Shown: piece after piece, positions 1 to 8,473 of the stretch | Layout of the letters: each line of letters starts with the position of its first letter | How positions within the stretch are numbered: the stretch's first letter is position 1 | Notes under the pieces: model-generated | What the model saw: only the letters and a program-made list of their open reading frames with translations | Databases searched by the model: none | Told to the model about the DNA's origin: nothing | Assembly: GCF_022748595.1 (NCBI RefSeq) | Contig: NZ_JALDSX010000037.1 | Span: 1-36,205, forward strand | From: Brevibacterium sp. ZH18 | GTDB taxonomy: Bacteria > Actinomycetota > Actinomycetes > Actinomycetales > Brevibacteriaceae | Direction: 5' to 3' | Length of the DNA stretch: 36,205 bases | Position numbers and translations under genes: made by a program

Positions 1-36
1 CGCGCCGGCCGTCGACCGCTGGATCAGACGCTCAAG

Positions 37-141
37 TCACTCCTCGTCAGGGTGCTTGCGCAGGTGCATGATTGCGGCGCCGAGGCCGCCCCAGACGGTG
101 ATCATGGCGATGACCATCATGACGATTGCTGAGGTACCCAT
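37..141 (-). CDS. metS: Small subunit of methionine/alanine importer (MetS-like)
   Basis: A 34-residue protein that is almost one transmembrane helix (about residues 3-27), ending in a short charged tail (LRKHPDEE). It matches the MetS / MaAIMP small-subunit type that partners NSS-family transporters; in Corynebacterium such a pair imports methionine and alanine. Its ATG shares one base with the stop of the upstream transporter gene (TGATG), so translation is almost certainly coupled. The in-frame extension upstream is arginine-rich read-through of the transporter gene and was not used. The family call rests on size, hydrophobic pattern and context; the substrate is inferred. Nothing is visible in bases 1-36. 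Confidence 0.8.
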   Translation of the reverse strand: MGTSAIVMMVIAMITVWGGLGAAIMHLRKHPDEE

Positions 142-1694
142 CAGTGTTCTCCCTTGAGTTCTTTTTCGGCCACAGAATCGGCAATGGCCGCATCTGCGTC
201 TTCGAGTGTCTTCTTCGGCCATTTGATGAGCGACAGCACGATCGAGGCGACGATGAGCAGCCCGATCATGCCCCATCCGAAGATGCCCGTGACATTGGCC
301 GGGTACTCTTCGTAGCCTTCGGTCGCGTAGAGGATGATCTGGTGGATGAGCATGTAGGCGAGCACCAGTGTGGTGACTCCGCCGAGGATGATCATCCAGA
401 ACCAGCCGACCTTGAAGCTCGAGATGGCGTTGAGGTGGTTGCGCAGCACCGGCAGCTTCCGTGCGAACCAGCCGACGACGATGAGTCCGACGACTGCGGC
501 ACCGACGATGCCCAGGTTGTTCGCCCAGGCGTCGATCGTGTCGAGGACATAGAGACCCGTGACGGTGGGCATCAGCAGAATCGAGATGAGGGCCATGACT
601 CCGCCGACGATGAGGATCGAGGACTTGTTGCCCAGGCTGAACTTCTCACGCAGAGCCTGGATGGGCACCTGCACGATCGAGATCAGCGAAGTCAGTCCCG
701 CGAAGACGAGGCAGGCGAAGAACGCGAAGCCGAACAGTCCGCCGCCGGGCATCTCCGAGATCAGCGTCGGGAAGGCCATGAATGCCAAGCCGATGCCGCT
801 GTCGGCAACGTCCGAGACTTCCGCTCCCTGAGTCGAAGCCATGAAGCCCAGCGCGGCGAAGACGCCGATGCCGGCAAGGATCTCGAACGCGGAGTTCGAG
901 AAGGCGACGACCAGTCCGGAACCGGTCAGGTTCGTCTTCCTCTTCAGGTACGAGGCATAGGTGATCATGATGCCGAAGGCGATGGACAGTGAGAAGAAGA
1001 TCTGACCGTAGGCAGCGATCCACACCGCAGGGTCGGCGAGAGCCGCGAAGTCCGGGGTGAAGAGGGCGTTGAGGCCCTCAGCTGCGCCAGGCAGGAACAA
1101 CGCCCTGATGACGAGAGCGAGGAACAGGATGACGAGCAGCGGGATGAAGATCTTCGAGAATCTGGCGATGCCGTTCTGCACGCCCAGGAGCAGAATGCCC
1201 AGCGTCACGATCCAGACGAGGATGACTGGAATGAGAATTCCCGGCACGAACTCGAACGAGACGCCGGGATCGGCAGCATGGAGGAACGTTCCGGTGAAGA
1301 AGCCTGTCGCGTCATCGCCCCACGCCTTGTTGAGCGAGAAGAACATGTAGCAGCCGGCCCAGCCGATGATCGCGGCGTAGTAGATGCCGATGACAAAGGC
1401 GACTCCGGTCTGGAACCAGCCGATGGGCTCTGCGACCTTCGTGGCCATCCGGAATGCCAGGGGTGCTGATCCGCGGGAGCGGTGGCCCATGGCATAGTCG
1501 AAGAACAGCAGCGGGATTCCCGCTGTCAGCAGTGCGACCAGGTAGGGAATGATGAAGGCGCCGCCACCGTTGTCGTACGTGACATACGGGAAGCGCCAGA
1601 TGTTGCCGAGGCCGACTGCCGATCCGATGGCTGCGAAGATGAACGCGCCGCGGGTGGCGAAGACCTCCCTCTGGGGTGTTGCTGTGGAAGACAT
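141..1694 (-). CDS. metP: NSS-family sodium-dependent amino acid transporter (MetP-like)
   Basis: A 517-residue polytopic membrane protein of the neurotransmitter:sodium symporter family. Residues 24-36 carry the TM1 signature GSAVGLGNIWRFP, which lines the Na+ and substrate sites in LeuT-fold proteins, followed by YDNGGGAFIIPYL. About 11-12 hydrophobic segments follow. The ATG at 1694 is chosen because AGAAAGGA lies just upstream and because the TM1 signature sits at the usual distance from the N-terminus; the longer reading frame has an arginine-rich, non-homologous extension. It overlaps metS by one base, which points to a MetPS-type methionine/alanine importer. Other small neutral amino acids are possible substrates. 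The 5' leader is about 170 nt and contains a hairpin next to the ribosome binding site. Confidence 0.88.
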   Translation of the reverse strand: MSSTATPQREVFATRGAFIFAAIGSAVGLGNIWRFPYVTYDNGGGAFIIPYLVALLTAGIPLLFFDYAMGHRSRGSAPLAFRMATKVAEPIGWFQTGVAFVIGIYYAAIIGWAGCYMFFSLNKAWGDDATGFFTGTFLHAADPGVSFEFVPGILIPVILVWIVTLGILLLGVQNGIARFSKIFIPLLVILFLALVIRALFLPGAAEGLNALFTPDFAALADPAVWIAAYGQIFFSLSIAFGIMITYASYLKRKTNLTGSGLVVAFSNSAFEILAGIGVFAALGFMASTQGAEVSDVADSGIGLAFMAFPTLISEMPGGGLFGFAFFACLVFAGLTSLISIVQVPIQALREKFSLGNKSSILIVGGVMALISILLMPTVTGLYVLDTIDAWANNLGIVGAAVVGLIVVGWFARKLPVLRNHLNAISSFKVGWFWMIILGGVTTLVLAYMLIHQIILYATEGYEEYPANVTGIFGWGMIGLLIVASIVLSLIKWPKKTLEDADAAIADSVAEKELKGEH

Positions 1695-1710
1695 GATGTC
1701 CTTTCTGTCT

Positions 1711-1732
1711 CGACCGCGATGGAGTGCGGTCG
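1711..1732 (-). promoter_or_regulatory. 5' UTR hairpin just upstream of the metP ribosome binding site
   Basis: The arms CGACCGC and GCGGTCG form a perfect 7-bp stem around an 8-nt loop. It ends a few bases before the AGAAAGGA site of metP. It could modulate translation initiation. I see no recognisable riboswitch core around it, so function is inference only. Confidence 0.35.
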
Positions 1733-1870
1733 GGTGCCGGTCTGCGACTCGTCGATGAGAGCACCTCCGGCTGTCGCGTGGGCCGCCGTCCGAGCAGTTT
1801 CCAGGGTGATGCTTCCCGGAAGCTCCCGGATGAGTGAGTGCCTGAGTGGCGGTCCCGGTGAATGAGGTCC

Positions 1871-1896
1871 AGTTTACTGTGAAGTTTCTGTGAAAC
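1871..1896 (-). promoter_or_regulatory. Candidate metPS promoter with overlapping inverted repeat
   Basis: On the minus strand a TAAACT hexamer (1871-1876) is a plausible -10 box, placing the start of transcription near 1864, about 170 nt before metP. Immediately upstream lies the palindrome GTTTC-TGT-GAAAC (1884-1896), in the -35/-10 spacer, where a repressor would be expected to bind. It does not match the McbR box known from Corynebacterium. The rest of the 347-bp gap between metP and cysS shows no gene. Confidence 0.4.
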
Positions 1897-2028
1897 GTGC
1901 CGCAAGTCACGTGAGCTGCGTAACAGTCTCGTATCGAATGGGACGGGCCTAATACCGGCGCCGAAACGGTTGATCGTGCTGTACGCAATCCCACTGAATG
2001 CGGGCACCGGTACACCGCCGGTCCCCGG

Positions 2029-2034
2029 TAGACT
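2029..2034 (+). promoter_or_regulatory. -10 box of cysS (leaderless)
   Basis: TAGACT ends exactly 7 nt before the GTG start of cysS, so transcription should begin at or next to the start codon. No Shine-Dalgarno sequence is present before the GTG. This supports both the start choice and a leaderless mRNA. Confidence 0.65.
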
Positions 2035-2041
2035 TGGGTGC

Positions 2042-3493
2042 GTGACTATCGCTTTGTACAACACCGCCAGCCGCACGACCGAAGACCTGCGCCCCGTCAA
2101 GGACGGGCACGTGGGGATCTACGTCTGTGGTGCCACGGTGCAGGGCGAACCCCACATCGGCCACCTGCGCTCGGCCTCGGTCTTCGATCTGCTGCGGCGC
2201 TGGCTGATATATCGCGGCTACTCGGTGACCCTGGTCCGCAATGTCACGGACATCGACGACAAGATCCTGTCGAAGTCCGTCGAAGAGGGACGTCCCTGGT
2301 TTGCTCACGCTTATAAGTACGAGCGCGCCTTCACCTCGGCATACTCGGCGCTCGACATCATCCCTCCGAGCTATGAGCCTCGCGCCACCGGCCACATCAC
2401 GGAGATGATCGAACTCATCGATCGCCTCATCGATGCCGGCTACGCGTATCCCGCACTCGACGACAGCGGCGACGTGTACTTCGCAGCCACCTCGTGGGCG
2501 GACTACGGGGAGCTGACCAACCAGCGCCTCGACGACATGGAACCCGCGAACGACTCGGACATGCGGGGCAAGAAAGACGCCCGGGACTTCGCGCTGTGGA
2601 AGGCGCACAAGCCCGGAGAACCCGAGACCGCATCGTGGCCAGCACCGTGGGGTCGCGGCCGACCGGGCTGGCACATCGAATGCTCGGCGATGTCGACGAA
2701 GTACCTCGGCGCGAACTTCGACATCCACGGCGGCGGACTCGATCTGCGCTTCCCGCACCACGAGAACGAGCTGGCCCAGTCCCGCGCGGCCGGCGACCGG
2801 TTCGCCAACATCTGGATGCACTCGGGCCTGCTCAACGTCGGCGGCGACAAGATGTCGAAGTCGTTGGGCAACTCGGTCTTCGCCTCCGAGCTCTTCAACA
2901 GCTACAGCCCGCTCGCGGTGCGGTACTTCCTCACGGGTGCCAGCTACCGGTCGATCCTCGAGTTCTCACCCGAGGCGATGGACCGTCAGACCGCCTCACT
3001 CGATCGCTTGGCGAACTTCCTTCAGCGGGCCAGGCAAACCCTCGGTGAAGACGCCCCTGCACTGCCGAACGTCGACACCGCCTACAGCGATCGCAGCGTC
3101 GACGTGCCTGCCGAGTTCGCAGCAGCCCTCGACGACGACCTCGGCGTGCCCCGTGCATTGTCCGTGGTCTTCGCCAAGGTCAGTGACGGTGCGAAGCTCC
3201 TCGACTCGGGGCAGGACCGTCGGACGCTGGCCACGATCGTCGCGGAGGTCGAGCTCATGCTCGACATTCTGGGAGTCAATCCCAGCGCCGAGGCATGGGC
3301 TCAGGGCAGCTCGGATGTGAAGGTGGAATCGGCGCTCGATTCCCTCGTCGCCGCACTCGCCGCCAGGCGGGCCGAAGCGAAGGCAGAGAAGGACTTCGCG
3401 GCGGCCGACGCGATCCGCGACAACCTGGCTGCGGCCGGAATCGTCATCGAGGACACGGCGGACGGATACCGCTATCACGTCGACGGCAACTGA
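2042..3493 (+). CDS. cysS: Cysteine--tRNA ligase
   Basis: A 483-residue class I aminoacyl-tRNA synthetase that charges tRNA-Cys in the cytoplasm. The HIGH motif is at residues 38-41 and KMSKS at 270-274. The zinc ligands typical of CysRS are all present (C29, C214, H239, E243), within CGATVQG, GWHIECSAMS and FPHHENE. The C-terminal quarter has the helical anticodon-binding domain. The related mycothiol ligase MshC was considered, but the GRGRPGWHIECSAMS region, the full length and the C-terminal domain fit CysS. The GTG at 2042 is preferred over the upstream ATG because the family N-terminus starts there and a -10 box lies 7 nt upstream. It is followed after 64 bp by rlmB, a common actinobacterial order. 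Confidence 0.96.
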   Translation: MTIALYNTASRTTEDLRPVKDGHVGIYVCGATVQGEPHIGHLRSASVFDLLRRWLIYRGYSVTLVRNVTDIDDKILSKSVEEGRPWFAHAYKYERAFTSAYSALDIIPPSYEPRATGHITEMIELIDRLIDAGYAYPALDDSGDVYFAATSWADYGELTNQRLDDMEPANDSDMRGKKDARDFALWKAHKPGEPETASWPAPWGRGRPGWHIECSAMSTKYLGANFDIHGGGLDLRFPHHENELAQSRAAGDRFANIWMHSGLLNVGGDKMSKSLGNSVFASELFNSYSPLAVRYFLTGASYRSILEFSPEAMDRQTASLDRLANFLQRARQTLGEDAPALPNVDTAYSDRSVDVPAEFAAALDDDLGVPRALSVVFAKVSDGAKLLDSGQDRRTLATIVAEVELMLDILGVNPSAEAWAQGSSDVKVESALDSLVAALAARRAEAKAEKDFAAADAIRDNLAAAGIVIEDTADGYRYHVDGN

Positions 3494-3557
3494 CCTCACA
3501 CACAACTTCCGGTCACGGACTTCGGTCCTTGACCACCAACGACACTGAAGGATTCAC

Positions 3558-4493
3558 ATGGCTTCCAACCCACGCGCCGGCGGCAAGAAGAAGGGCCCGA
3601 CCAAGGGCTCCGGCGGCAAGAACAAGCGCAGCCTCTCAGGCCGCGGACCCACGCCCAAGGCGGAGGACCGCGTCTACCACAAGGCGCATAAGTCAGCTGC
3701 GGCCAAGAAGGCGTCCAGCGCCAACCAGGCCAAGCGCCGCAAGAAGGAGCACGGCCCGAACATGGTGGCAGGACGCAACTCCGTGCTCGAAGCTCTGCGT
3801 GAGGACGTTCCGGCAACCGCCATGTACGTGGCAGGCCGGATCGACTCCGACGACCGCGTCAGGGAGGCCATCACGCTGGCCACCAAGCGCGGCATTTCGA
3901 TGCTCGAGGCCAGCAAGCCCGACCTCGACCGGCTCACCGACGATGCGATCCACCAGGGCATCGCCCTGCAGATCCCGCCGTACCAGTACTCCGAGCCGCG
4001 TGACCTGCTCGAGGTCGCCGCCGATCAGGGTGAGACCCCGCTGCTCGTGGCCCTCGACGGCATCACCGACCCCCGCAACCTCGGCGCGATCGTCCGCTCG
4101 ACCGCTGCCTTCGGCGGTCACGGAGTCATCATTCCCGAACGTCGCGCCGCCTCGATGACGGCCGCCGCGTGGAAGACCTCCGCTGGCGCCGCTGCCCGGA
4201 TCAAGGTGGCGCAGGTCGTCAACCTGGCCCGTGCCATCGACGAGCTGAAGAAGCAGAACGTATTCGTCGTCGGTCTCGACATGGACGGCGAAGTCGACCT
4301 TCCGGAGCTCACCTTCAGCCGCGATCCGCTGTGCATCGTCGTCGGCTCCGAGGGCAAGGGCATCTCGCGCCTCATCGCCGACAAGTGCGACCAGATCGTC
4401 TCGATTCCGATCGCTGCGAGCACCGAGTCGCTCAATGCCGGCATCGCCGCAGCAGTCTCACTCTACGAAGTCGCTCGCGCCCGCCGCGCCTGA
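3558..4493 (+). CDS. rlmB: 23S rRNA (guanosine-2'-O-)-methyltransferase, TrmH/SpoU family (RlmB)
   Basis: A 311-residue SPOUT methyltransferase that uses S-adenosylmethionine to 2'-O-methylate a guanosine of 23S rRNA. Residues 1-70 are a lysine/glycine-rich basic extension, usual in actinobacterial members and probably RNA-binding. The substrate-binding domain begins near residue 70 (MVAGRNSVLEAL). The three SpoU motifs are present: TDPRNLGAIVRS with Asn174, VVGSEGKGI near 261-269, and STESLNAGIAAAVSLYE near 288-304, which form the trefoil-knot cofactor site. GAAGGA precedes the ATG. Its stop codon lies in a 16-bp tandem duplication and a long hairpin follows. The exact nucleotide modified cannot be read from sequence. 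Confidence 0.93.
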   Translation: MASNPRAGGKKKGPTKGSGGKNKRSLSGRGPTPKAEDRVYHKAHKSAAAKKASSANQAKRRKKEHGPNMVAGRNSVLEALREDVPATAMYVAGRIDSDDRVREAITLATKRGISMLEASKPDLDRLTDDAIHQGIALQIPPYQYSEPRDLLEVAADQGETPLLVALDGITDPRNLGAIVRSTAAFGGHGVIIPERRAASMTAAAWKTSAGAAARIKVAQVVNLARAIDELKKQNVFVVGLDMDGEVDLPELTFSRDPLCIVVGSEGKGISRLIADKCDQIVSIPIAASTESLNAGIAAAVSLYEVARARRA

Positions 4494-4514
4494 GCCCCGC
4501 CGCGCCTGAGCCCC
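4483..4514 (+). repeat. 16-bp tandem duplication spanning the rlmB stop codon
   Basis: Two exact adjacent copies of GCCGCGCCTGAGCCCC (4483-4498 and 4499-4514). The first contains the natural TGA of rlmB and the second repeats that TGA in another frame. It looks like a replication-slippage duplication. Confidence 0.85.
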
Positions 4515-4525
4515 GCGCAGTCTGC

Positions 4526-4583
4526 GCAACCTTTCGGGCGCTGAGCAACCTCGCTACAGGTTGTTCAGCGCCCGAAAGGTTGC
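4526..4583 (+). terminator. Long hairpin between convergent rlmB and permease genes
   Basis: Two 26-nt arms (4526-4551 and 4558-4583) are complementary at 25 positions, the remaining pair being G-U on one strand, around a 6-nt loop. It lies 33 bp after the rlmB stop and 22 bp after the permease stop, so it could end transcription from both sides. There is no T-tract on either side, so it is not a classical intrinsic terminator. The near-perfect length could instead mark a mobile palindromic repeat. Confidence 0.6.
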
Positions 4584-4605
4584 TGGCGAGGTATTGCCGA
4601 GGGCC

Positions 4606-6099
4606 TCAGACTGAGATGCTTGTGCGGTAGTCCGTGTCGCTCATGGCGCCGACGCGTGAGTGGCGGCGGCTGTAGGTGAAGTAGATGATGAAGCCGATGA
4701 CCATCCATAGGCCGAAGACCGCCCACGTCGTCCCGCCGAGGTTGGCCATGAGGAACGCGCACGCCAACGATCCGAGGATCGGGATGACGGGCCCGAACAG
4801 CACCTTGAATGAACGCTCCAGATCGGGGCGCTTCACGCGCAGATAGATGACGGCGATGTTGACGAGGCAGAACGCGAACAGTGTGCCGATGCTCGTCGCG
4901 TTCGCGAGTTCGCCCAACGGGATCAGCGCTGCCGTGATCGCGACGAGCACGCCGGTGACCAGAGTTCCCACCAGGGGAGTGCCGGTGCGTGGGGAGACGA
5001 TGCCGAAGACCCTCGGCACCATGCCGTCACGCGACATCGTGAGCAGAATGCGCGACTGTCCGTAGAGGACGGTGATGACGACCGAGAGGATCGCGAGCAC
5101 CGAGGATGCGGCGAAGATGAAGACCGCGAGGTTCGAATGCGTGAGCTCGTGGACGATCTGGACCAGGGGTGCCTTCGAGGTCTCGAACCACTGCCAGTTC
5201 CGGGCGCCGATCGCGGCAATGGCCACGAGGACGTACATCGTGGTGACGATGATCATCGAGAGGATGATCGCTCGAGGCAGATCGCGCTTCGGGTTCTTCG
5301 CCTCCTCGCCGGCGGTCGACGCCGCGTCGAAGCCGATGTAGGAGAAGAACACGCTCGAGGCCGCGGCAGTGACACCGGCGGCGCCCATCGGCAGCATCGG
5401 CTCGAAGTTCCCGGCCTTGAACGCGGTGAACGCGACGATCGCGAAGAACACGAGAATGGCGAGTTTGACGAAGACAATGACCGTGTTGACGATGCCGGAC
5501 TCCTTGGCCCCGCGCATGAGCAGGACCGTCGCGAGGACGACCACGATGAGAGCCGAGAGGTTGATGACCCCGCCGGGGCTGTCGGCAATGCCAGGTCCGG
5601 CAGACAATGACGGCGGCAGCGCAAGACCGAAGATCCGCAGTGTCTCGTTGACGTAGTCCGCGGCGCCGACCGCGACCGCAGCCACGGACACTGCGTACTC
5701 GAGGACGAGGCACCAGCCGCAGACCCATGCCACACCTTCGCCGAGGGTGGCGTACGAGTACGAGTAGCTCGATCCGGAGACCGGGACCATGCCTGCCATC
5801 TCCGCATAGCTGACGGCAGAGAGCAGCGCGGTGATGCCCGCGAGGATGAATGCCAGCCAGACGGCGGGACCCGCGATGGGCACAGCCTCGCCGAGGATGA
5901 CGAGGATGCCTGTGCCCAGAGTCGCGCCGACGCTGATCAGCGTGAGCTGGAAAACGCCGAAGGTTCTGCGCAGACCGCCCGAGGACGAGTCCTGGGTGTC
6001 CTCGATCATGCTGGTGATCGACTTGCGCCGGGGCAGCTGACTGACGAATCCCGGTCGCTGTCTGGCAGTCGATGAGGTATGTGCGTCTGGAGCGGTCAT
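4606..6099 (-). CDS. APC-family amino acid permease
   Basis: A 497-residue integral membrane protein with 12 or more hydrophobic segments. After a soluble N-terminal stretch of about 50 residues comes GGLRRTFGVFQLTLISVGATLGTGILVILG cut short here to its core, SVGATLGTGI, the TM1 glycine signature of amino acid-polyamine-organocation permeases. The later FSYIGFDAASTAGEEAKNP segment is typical of the cationic amino acid transporter / YfnA branch. The ATG at 6099 is chosen because GGGAGA lies 8 nt upstream; a longer frame to 6150 has no such site. Substrate is unknown, with basic or branched amino acids plausible. It stands alone, with SDR 72 bp upstream on the same strand and a hairpin downstream. 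Confidence 0.88.
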   Translation of the reverse strand: MTAPDAHTSSTARQRPGFVSQLPRRKSITSMIEDTQDSSSGGLRRTFGVFQLTLISVGATLGTGILVILGEAVPIAGPAVWLAFILAGITALLSAVSYAEMAGMVPVSGSSYSYSYATLGEGVAWVCGWCLVLEYAVSVAAVAVGAADYVNETLRIFGLALPPSLSAGPGIADSPGGVINLSALIVVVLATVLLMRGAKESGIVNTVIVFVKLAILVFFAIVAFTAFKAGNFEPMLPMGAAGVTAAASSVFFSYIGFDAASTAGEEAKNPKRDLPRAIILSMIIVTTMYVLVAIAAIGARNWQWFETSKAPLVQIVHELTHSNLAVFIFAASSVLAILSVVITVLYGQSRILLTMSRDGMVPRVFGIVSPRTGTPLVGTLVTGVLVAITAALIPLGELANATSIGTLFAFCLVNIAVIYLRVKRPDLERSFKVLFGPVIPILGSLACAFLMANLGGTTWAVFGLWMVIGFIIYFTYSRRHSRVGAMSDTDYRTSISV

Positions 6100-6171
6100 G
6101 CAGGTATTCTCCCACGGCCGCTCATCCGATGGTCGGAGACCTCCCGTCACTCGACGGGCTCAGCCCTCCCG

Positions 6172-7056
6172 TCACTCCACGTGGGGAGTGAACCGTCCGT
6201 CCTGCGCCATCCAGCCGCCGTCGACGAGCTGCGAGTGACCGGTGACGTAGGTCGAGGCATCAGAGGCGAGGAAGAGGACGGGCCCGGCGATCTCGTGGAG
6301 GTTTCCCCACCGGCCAAGAGCGGTCTTCTGCGCGTAGGCGTTCCACCACTCCTCGTCGGCCTTGATCTGCTGGGTCAGCGGAGTGTCGAAGGGACCAGGC
6401 AGGATCGCATTGACGCGCACGCCCTGTGGTCCCAGCTCACTGGCCAGCGTCTTCGTCAGCTGCACGACGCCGGCTTTGGCCGCTGCGTAGATGCCCTGAC
6501 CCGGCTCGATCGCCAGAGCCCTGAACGATGAGTAGGTGACGATCGAGCCGCGTCCACGGGAGGCCATCTCGGCACCGAATCCGCGCATGAGACGGTACGT
6601 GCCCTTGAGGTTGATGTCGATGACCCGGTCGAACTCCTCGTCGGTCGTCGAGAGCAGGCGCTTGCGCACGTTGGCTCCCGGCGTGATGACGAGGACCTGA
6701 GCGTCGGGATGCGCCGCGACGAGGGCATTGACGGACTCCGTGTTCGTGATGTCGACCTTGGCCGCTTCGGCGCCGGGAGCCGAGCCCGCGCTGTGTCCGC
6801 CCTTGCCTCCGGTATCCGTTCCGTCCGAGGTTCCTTCGCGGTCGGCGATGATCTTCACGGTCGCCTCGGCGCCTTCGAGATTGAGGTCTGCCACGACGAC
6901 ATGCGCACCGGCGTCGGCGAGGCCGATCGCGCTCGCCTGTCCCAGTCCGGAGCCGCCTCCGACGACGACGGCGACACGGCCGCTGAGGTCGAACAGGGAC
7001 GGGATCGGGGGATTGTTCTCATTCGTCGGCATCGAATTCTGCGGGACTTGCGTCAT
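6172..7056 (-). CDS. SDR-family NAD(P)-dependent oxidoreductase
   Basis: A 294-residue classical short-chain dehydrogenase. The Rossmann nucleotide site is GGGSGLG (residues 33-39), the structural Asn lies in DINLKGTYR (149), and the catalytic Ser176/177, Tyr190 and Lys194 are in place (YAAAK). The usual NNAG is changed to TPGAN. The C-terminus has the family pattern ending YVTGHSQLVDGGW. A Gly/Ser/Asp-rich insert at about residues 73-98 is unusual for this family. GAAGGA stands before the ATG at 7056. Many gluconate- or sugar-alcohol-oxidising SDRs look like this, but the substrate cannot be fixed. A 13-bp direct repeat (6140-6152 and 6165-6177) spans its stop codon. Confidence 0.9.
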   Translation of the reverse strand: MTQVPQNSMPTNENNPPIPSLFDLSGRVAVVVGGGSGLGQASAIGLADAGAHVVVADLNLEGAEATVKIIADREGTSDGTDTGGKGGHSAGSAPGAEAAKVDITNTESVNALVAAHPDAQVLVITPGANVRKRLLSTTDEEFDRVIDINLKGTYRLMRGFGAEMASRGRGSIVTYSSFRALAIEPGQGIYAAAKAGVVQLTKTLASELGPQGVRVNAILPGPFDTPLTQQIKADEEWWNAYAQKTALGRWGNLHEIAGPVLFLASDASTYVTGHSQLVDGGWMAQDGRFTPHVE

Positions 7057-7175
7057 CGGAGGTCCTTCCGTGGTGCTGTGCGGCGGGGCGATCGAGCGGG
7101 GACCGCGATGGTGAGTGCGGGCGTCGACCTGGTGAAGTCAAAGGTATGCCCGCCGAGGCGGTCGTGGGGTCCTCG

Positions 7176-7190
7176 TTCCACTTCGTGGAA
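7176..7190. promoter_or_regulatory. Inverted repeat upstream of the SDR gene
   Basis: TTCCAC-TTC-GTGGAA is a perfect 6-bp inverted repeat with a 3-nt centre, in the 145-bp gap between the DUF4032 gene and the SDR gene. It lies about 120 bp upstream of the SDR start and 12 bp after the DUF4032 stop. It could be an operator or a weak terminator hairpin. TTGACT (minus strand, about 7136-7141) nearby could be a -35 element for the SDR gene. Confidence 0.3.
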
Positions 7191-7201
7191 TCGTGTCCGC
7201 C

Positions 7202-8470
7202 TCAGAACTTCTGCGTGTCGACGTAACGCGATTCGTCGGGAAGGTTCGCGAGGTAGTCGACGATGAAGTACGCGATGGCCTCCATTGTGGGGATGTCGCG
7301 CTGGCGGGCACGTGACATCACGCGCCGGTGCTCGACGAATTCGTAGAAGATCTGGCCCGGCTCCAGTTTGCGAGTGAGGTTGTCGGGAATCGCGGCGATG
7401 AGCGGTTTGTAGACCTCTTCGAGCCAGGCCTTGGCCGCTTCGTCCTCGCTGAGCTCGGCTGGCAGTTCGCCCGAACCGTGGGCCCCACCGGTGTAGCCCG
7501 GGGCCGAGCGGTGGGAGTCGAGGTCGTTGAGCATGGTCCGTGCCTGGTTCTCGTTGGCACCGATGCCGGTCAGGCGTAAGAGCCTGCGCGAATGGTGGTT
7601 GGGCTCGACGACCTTCGGCTCGACGAGCAGGCTGACGCCGTCGAGGTCGGTGGTCACGGTCAGCTCGCCGAGGTCGAAGCCCAGGTCGTTGAGCCGCCGG
7701 ATGCGCTCGTCGATGCGCCACCGCTCGTTGACGGAGAACTCCTCGACCCGGGTCAGCTCGGCCCACAGCCCGTTGTAGGCCTCGAAGAGCCGCTGCCCGG
7801 CTGCGAGGGGATCGATGGTCGGGTCGATGATGCCGCCGGCCTGCAGGTCGAGGAAGTCACCGGCGATGTTCGTCCGCGCGATCCGCAGATCCATCTGCCG
7901 CTGACCGTTCGAAAGCTGGTCGTGCAGCTCGCCGGTCTCCGCGTCGACGACGTAGGCGGCGTAGGCATCGGCGTCTCGTCGGAACAGTGTGTTCGACAGC
8001 GACACGTCTCCCCAGTAGAAGCCGACGAGGTGGAGGCGGGCGAGGAGGACGGCGAGGGCATCGACGAGGCGGCCGGCCGTGTCCTCGGCCAAGGACCGTG
8101 AGAACAGGGCCCGGTACGGCAGAGAAAAGTCGAGATAGGCGGTGATCAGAGCCCCGGGAAGCTTGGCAGACTCCGCGGTCGTGCGTTCGGTGATGTAGGC
8201 GCGGGGTTCGACCGTGGGCACGGCCAGGTTGCCGAGGACGCCGAGGATGTCGAATTCGCGCAGGGCCTGACGGTCGTCGGTCTCTTTGATTGCGAGCACT
8301 TCGTCACCGATCTCGACGAAGCGCACGACGTGGCGGGAGATGCCGCGGGGCAGTCCGCCGAGGAGGTCTTCGGACCATTCGCGCAGCGGCTGATGCCACG
8401 GCAGCTCGGCTATTGCTCCGTAGTCAGCGCGGTGCACCGCATAGATCTGCGGCGGTCGAAGCCCGGGCAC
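7202..8470 (-). CDS. DUF4032 domain protein with kinase-like N-terminal half
   Basis: A 422-residue soluble protein. The N-terminal half looks like a small-molecule kinase fold: Lys62 in LAIKE, Glu72, WGDVSLSN (Asp155, Asn160, resembling the HGD..N catalytic loop of aminoglycoside and lipopolysaccharide kinases) and VVDAETGE (Asp176) as the metal-binding aspartate. The C-terminal half, including LVEPKVVEPNHHSRRLL, is what I assign to DUF4032, a family without known function. The start is GTG at 8470, only 3 bp after the stop of the ABC ATPase gene, so the two are co-transcribed and probably coupled. The kinase residues appear intact, so activity is possible, but its substrate and its link to the ATPase are unknown. 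Confidence 0.82.
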   Translation of the reverse strand: MPGLRPPQIYAVHRADYGAIAELPWHQPLREWSEDLLGGLPRGISRHVVRFVEIGDEVLAIKETDDRQALREFDILGVLGNLAVPTVEPRAYITERTTAESAKLPGALITAYLDFSLPYRALFSRSLAEDTAGRLVDALAVLLARLHLVGFYWGDVSLSNTLFRRDADAYAAYVVDAETGELHDQLSNGQRQMDLRIARTNIAGDFLDLQAGGIIDPTIDPLAAGQRLFEAYNGLWAELTRVEEFSVNERWRIDERIRRLNDLGFDLGELTVTTDLDGVSLLVEPKVVEPNHHSRRLLRLTGIGANENQARTMLNDLDSHRSAPGYTGGAHGSGELPAELSEDEAAKAWLEEVYKPLIAAIPDNLTRKLEPGQIFYEFVEHRRVMSRARQRDIPTMEAIAYFIVDYLANLPDESRYVDTQKF

Positions 8471-8473
8471 CGA

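Noticed and set aside
126..992. Long plus-strand frame of 288 codons opposite metP
   Set aside because: It is very rich in Asp, Glu, Arg and His, the usual shadow of a GC-rich gene on the other strand, and has no family resemblance. metP has clear NSS motifs.
1695..1870. Known riboswitch in the metP leader
   Set aside because: I looked for SAM-I/IV and glycine riboswitch cores and did not find their conserved loops. Only simple hairpins are visible.
2042..3493. Mycothiol ligase MshC instead of CysS
   Set aside because: Length, the GWHIECSAMS region, the zinc ligand set and the anticodon-binding domain all fit cysteinyl-tRNA synthetase.
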